Assembly (NCBI GenBank): GCA_046760705.1 | Contig: JBHIER010000204.1 | Coordinates: 1-6,334 of the forward strand | Direction: 5' to 3' | DNA: 6,334 nt | From: JBHIER01 sp046760705 [NCBI: bacterium] | GTDB lineage: Bacteria > JBHIER01 > G020348925 | In this document: one piece after another, positions 4,987 through 6,334 of the stretch | Position numbering within the stretch: position 1 is the first letter of the stretch | Layout: each line of letters begins with the position of its first letter | Program-made: the position numbers and the translations under genes | Notes under the pieces: generated by a model | Databases searched by the model: none | What the model saw: only the letters and a program-made list of their open reading frames with translations | Told to the model about the DNA's origin: nothing

Positions 4987-6210
4987 TCATCCTCCCTTCA
5001 TCTCATAACCGTTGCCGCGTTTTACGATTTCTGCAAATTTTGCTCCGAACTCCTCTCCCCTTTTCAGATCCTCATGGGTTGGGCCGCCGGCAAATTGAAA
5101 AGAATCCATCACGTCCCATTTTAGAGGCTTTACGATCTGTTCAAAATGTCTCTGCGCTCCCCCGCTCCATCCGAAACTGCCGAATGTGGCGACTCTTTTA
5201 TTTAACACACGCTTCTGGACCGCCATATCCAACACCTGAGCCACTGGTGGAAAAAGCGTGGTCTCATAGGTGGGAGCCCCAATCACCACCCCTGCTTTCG
5301 TCCACAATGACGGGAGAATGTAACTGACATGAGTTCTTGTGGCGTCAAAGATTTCGAGGGGTACTCCAATCCTGGATATGCCCTGAGCCACGGCGTTCAT
5401 CATCGTTTCAGTGTTGCCGTACATCGAGCCATAGATAAGGGTTATACCAGCCTCCGTTCTCCCGGTGGCGTATTCAGCCCACTTCTTATACAATTCGACA
5501 ATGAGGTGTGGGTTCTTTCGCCAGATAAGCCCGTGGGACGGGGCCACAATATTGATAGGCACATCGGCCAATGTATCGACAGCTTTGAGTACCATACTGC
5601 TAAATCTGGCTATAATATTGACAAAATAGCGCAGCGATTCTTTTTCATAGAAATCGAAATCTGTGCACACGTCATCAAAGATGGCCCCGCGGAGTGCCCC
5701 GTATCCGCCAAAAGCATCGCAGGAAAAGAGAATCCGATCCGACGTCTCATAGGTCATGATTGTCTCAGGCCAGTGCACGTAAGGAGTCTCAAAAAACTTC
5801 AAGATCTTTTTACCCAAAGCGAGGATCTCTCCGTCTTGAACGACCTTGATATTCTCGGTAATACCGTAGAACGACTCCAGCATCTCCTTAGTCTTCTGAG
5901 AGCCCAAAATGGTTACGTTTGGGGCTATCTTTCTCATGGTACTCAAGACACCGGAATGATCCGGTTCTATGTGGTTGATGATGACATAATCGATCATTGA
6001 AATATCTGTAACCTCTTCGATTTGATGAAGGAATTCGTCCACTTTAAACGATTTGGTCAAATCGACGAGTGCTTTCTTCTCGTCGTTTATAAGATAACTG
6101 TTGTAGGATACCCCTTCCTGCGTAATCGGCCACAACCCTTCAAAGAGGTCGGTGGTTCTGTCGTTGACTCCTATCCAATAGACGTCAGGTTTAATTTCTA
6201 TTGCTGGCAT
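4987..6210 (-). CDS. fprA: A-type flavo-diiron protein (FprA / rubredoxin:oxygen oxidoreductase)
   Basis: This cytoplasmic enzyme reduces O2 to water, or NO to N2O, using a diiron site and FMN, with electrons usually from rubredoxin. The 407-residue protein carries an N-terminal metallo-beta-lactamase-like domain (1-240) and a flavodoxin domain (about 246-395). The diiron ligands are complete: H80, E82 and D84 in NHIEPDHSG, H146 in YVHWPE, D165 in FSCDAFGG, and H226 in APSHG, with spacing like that of Desulfovibrio gigas ROO. The FMN phosphate loop is IYGSMYGNTETM (249-260), and FGSFGWSGGAQ follows near 344-354. There is no C-terminal rubredoxin or flavin reductase fusion, so it is class A. 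The ATG at 6210 is preferred over a GTG at 6219, which overlaps the GAGAGGTG ribosome binding site. It heads the tight operon that continues with the M24 gene. O2 versus NO preference cannot be read from sequence. Confidence 0.97.
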   Translation of the reverse strand: MPAIEIKPDVYWIGVNDRTTDLFEGLWPITQEGVSYNSYLINDEKKALVDLTKSFKVDEFLHQIEEVTDISMIDYVIINHIEPDHSGVLSTMRKIAPNVTILGSQKTKEMLESFYGITENIKVVQDGEILALGKKILKFFETPYVHWPETIMTYETSDRILFSCDAFGGYGALRGAIFDDVCTDFDFYEKESLRYFVNIIARFSSMVLKAVDTLADVPINIVAPSHGLIWRKNPHLIVELYKKWAEYATGRTEAGITLIYGSMYGNTETMMNAVAQGISRIGVPLEIFDATRTHVSYILPSLWTKAGVVIGAPTYETTLFPPVAQVLDMAVQKRVLNKRVATFGSFGWSGGAQRHFEQIVKPLKWDVMDSFQFAGGPTHEDLKRGEEFGAKFAEIVKRGNGYEMKGG

Positions 6211-6216
6211 TCTTCG

Positions 6217-6224
6217 CACCTCTC
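6217..6224 (-). promoter_or_regulatory. Shine-Dalgarno sequence deciding the FprA start
   Basis: GAGAGGTG on the minus strand lies six bases before the ATG at 6210. The in-frame GTG at 6219-6217 is part of this site, so the three-residue-longer reading is unlikely. Confidence 0.75.
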
Positions 6225-6263
6225 AGTTTTCTATAGAGTGTCTGTCCAGAAACGCCTATTTTT

Positions 6264-6309
6264 CTGTCATTCCGGCCTGTCTCCCACCCGTCATTTCCCA
6301 CCTGTCATT
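6264..6309. repeat. Imperfect 14-bp repeats upstream of fprA
   Basis: TCCCACCCGTCATT (6282-6295) and TCCCACCTGTCATT (6296-6309) are adjacent copies with one mismatch, and CTGTCATTC at 6264-6272 is a third partial copy. They lie 54 to 99 bases before the fprA start, where promoter or operator sites would be expected. GTCATTCC-rich sequence is also common in dispersed intergenic repeats, so regulation is only a possibility. The rest of the 6211-6334 stretch shows no convincing promoter. Confidence 0.7.
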
Positions 6310-6334
6310 CTTACCAATAATAACTCTTTCCGCC

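Noticed and set aside
5329-6000. Plus-strand open frame of 223 codons
   Set aside because: It is entirely antisense to the flavo-diiron gene, which has all its metal ligands; the plus product shows no family match.
6230-6235. TATAGA as a -10 box for fprA on the minus strand
   Set aside because: A start about seven bases downstream would fall inside the ribosome binding site, and no -35 match sits at 16-18 bases.

Overview
The window reads as one side of a compact bacterial chromosome segment: every supported gene lies on the minus strand, so transcription runs from right to left. The gene content suggests an anaerobic or microaerophilic bacterium with c-type cytochromes: a rubredoxin:oxygen oxidoreductase-type flavo-diiron protein, a rubredoxin, a periplasmic cytochrome c, a membrane protein with a C-terminal heme c site, and a Memo-associated radical SAM enzyme. 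A Desulfobacterota-like (former deltaproteobacterial) or related sediment lineage is plausible, but that is inference from gene content and style, not from a marker gene.

Layout in transcription order. (a) 6210 to 1951 is a likely operon of six genes: FprA/ROO flavo-diiron protein, M24-family peptidase homologue, SRPBCC-fold protein, DUF59/MIP18-like protein, cytochrome c, and a three-helix membrane protein carrying a heme c motif. The first four are packed with gaps of 1, 2 and 0 bases, which argues for translational coupling; the cytochrome pair follows after 38 and 13 bases. (b) After 124 bases with a short direct repeat come an MTH1187-type thiamine-binding protein and the octanoyltransferase LipB, 14 bases apart. 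(c) After 144 bases comes a rubredoxin of 54 residues with a very strong Shine-Dalgarno sequence. (d) After 172 bases with a GC hairpin comes the N-terminal part of an AmmeMemoRadiSam radical SAM enzyme, cut by the left edge of the window.

How the genes may work together. The flavo-diiron protein reduces O2 (or NO) in the cytoplasm and in known systems takes electrons from rubredoxin, which is encoded 4.3 kb downstream on the same strand. The two cytochrome genes could form a membrane-to-periplasm electron path: the membrane protein has four histidines placed as two pairs on opposite membrane faces plus one heme c site. Whether this path is linked functionally to O2 defence is not shown by the sequence. 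LipB and the thiamine-binding protein relate to lipoate and thiamine, both cofactors of 2-oxoacid dehydrogenases.

The most notable details are the tight FprA-M24-SRPBCC-DUF59-cytochrome cluster, a possible Glu-to-His change in the M24 metal site, a palindromic repeat that forms the C-terminal tail of the SRPBCC protein, and a 9-bp tandem repeat that adds QIS units right behind the iron-sulfur cysteines of the radical SAM enzyme. No RNA gene, CRISPR array or insertion sequence was seen, and no convincing sigma-70 promoter could be assigned.
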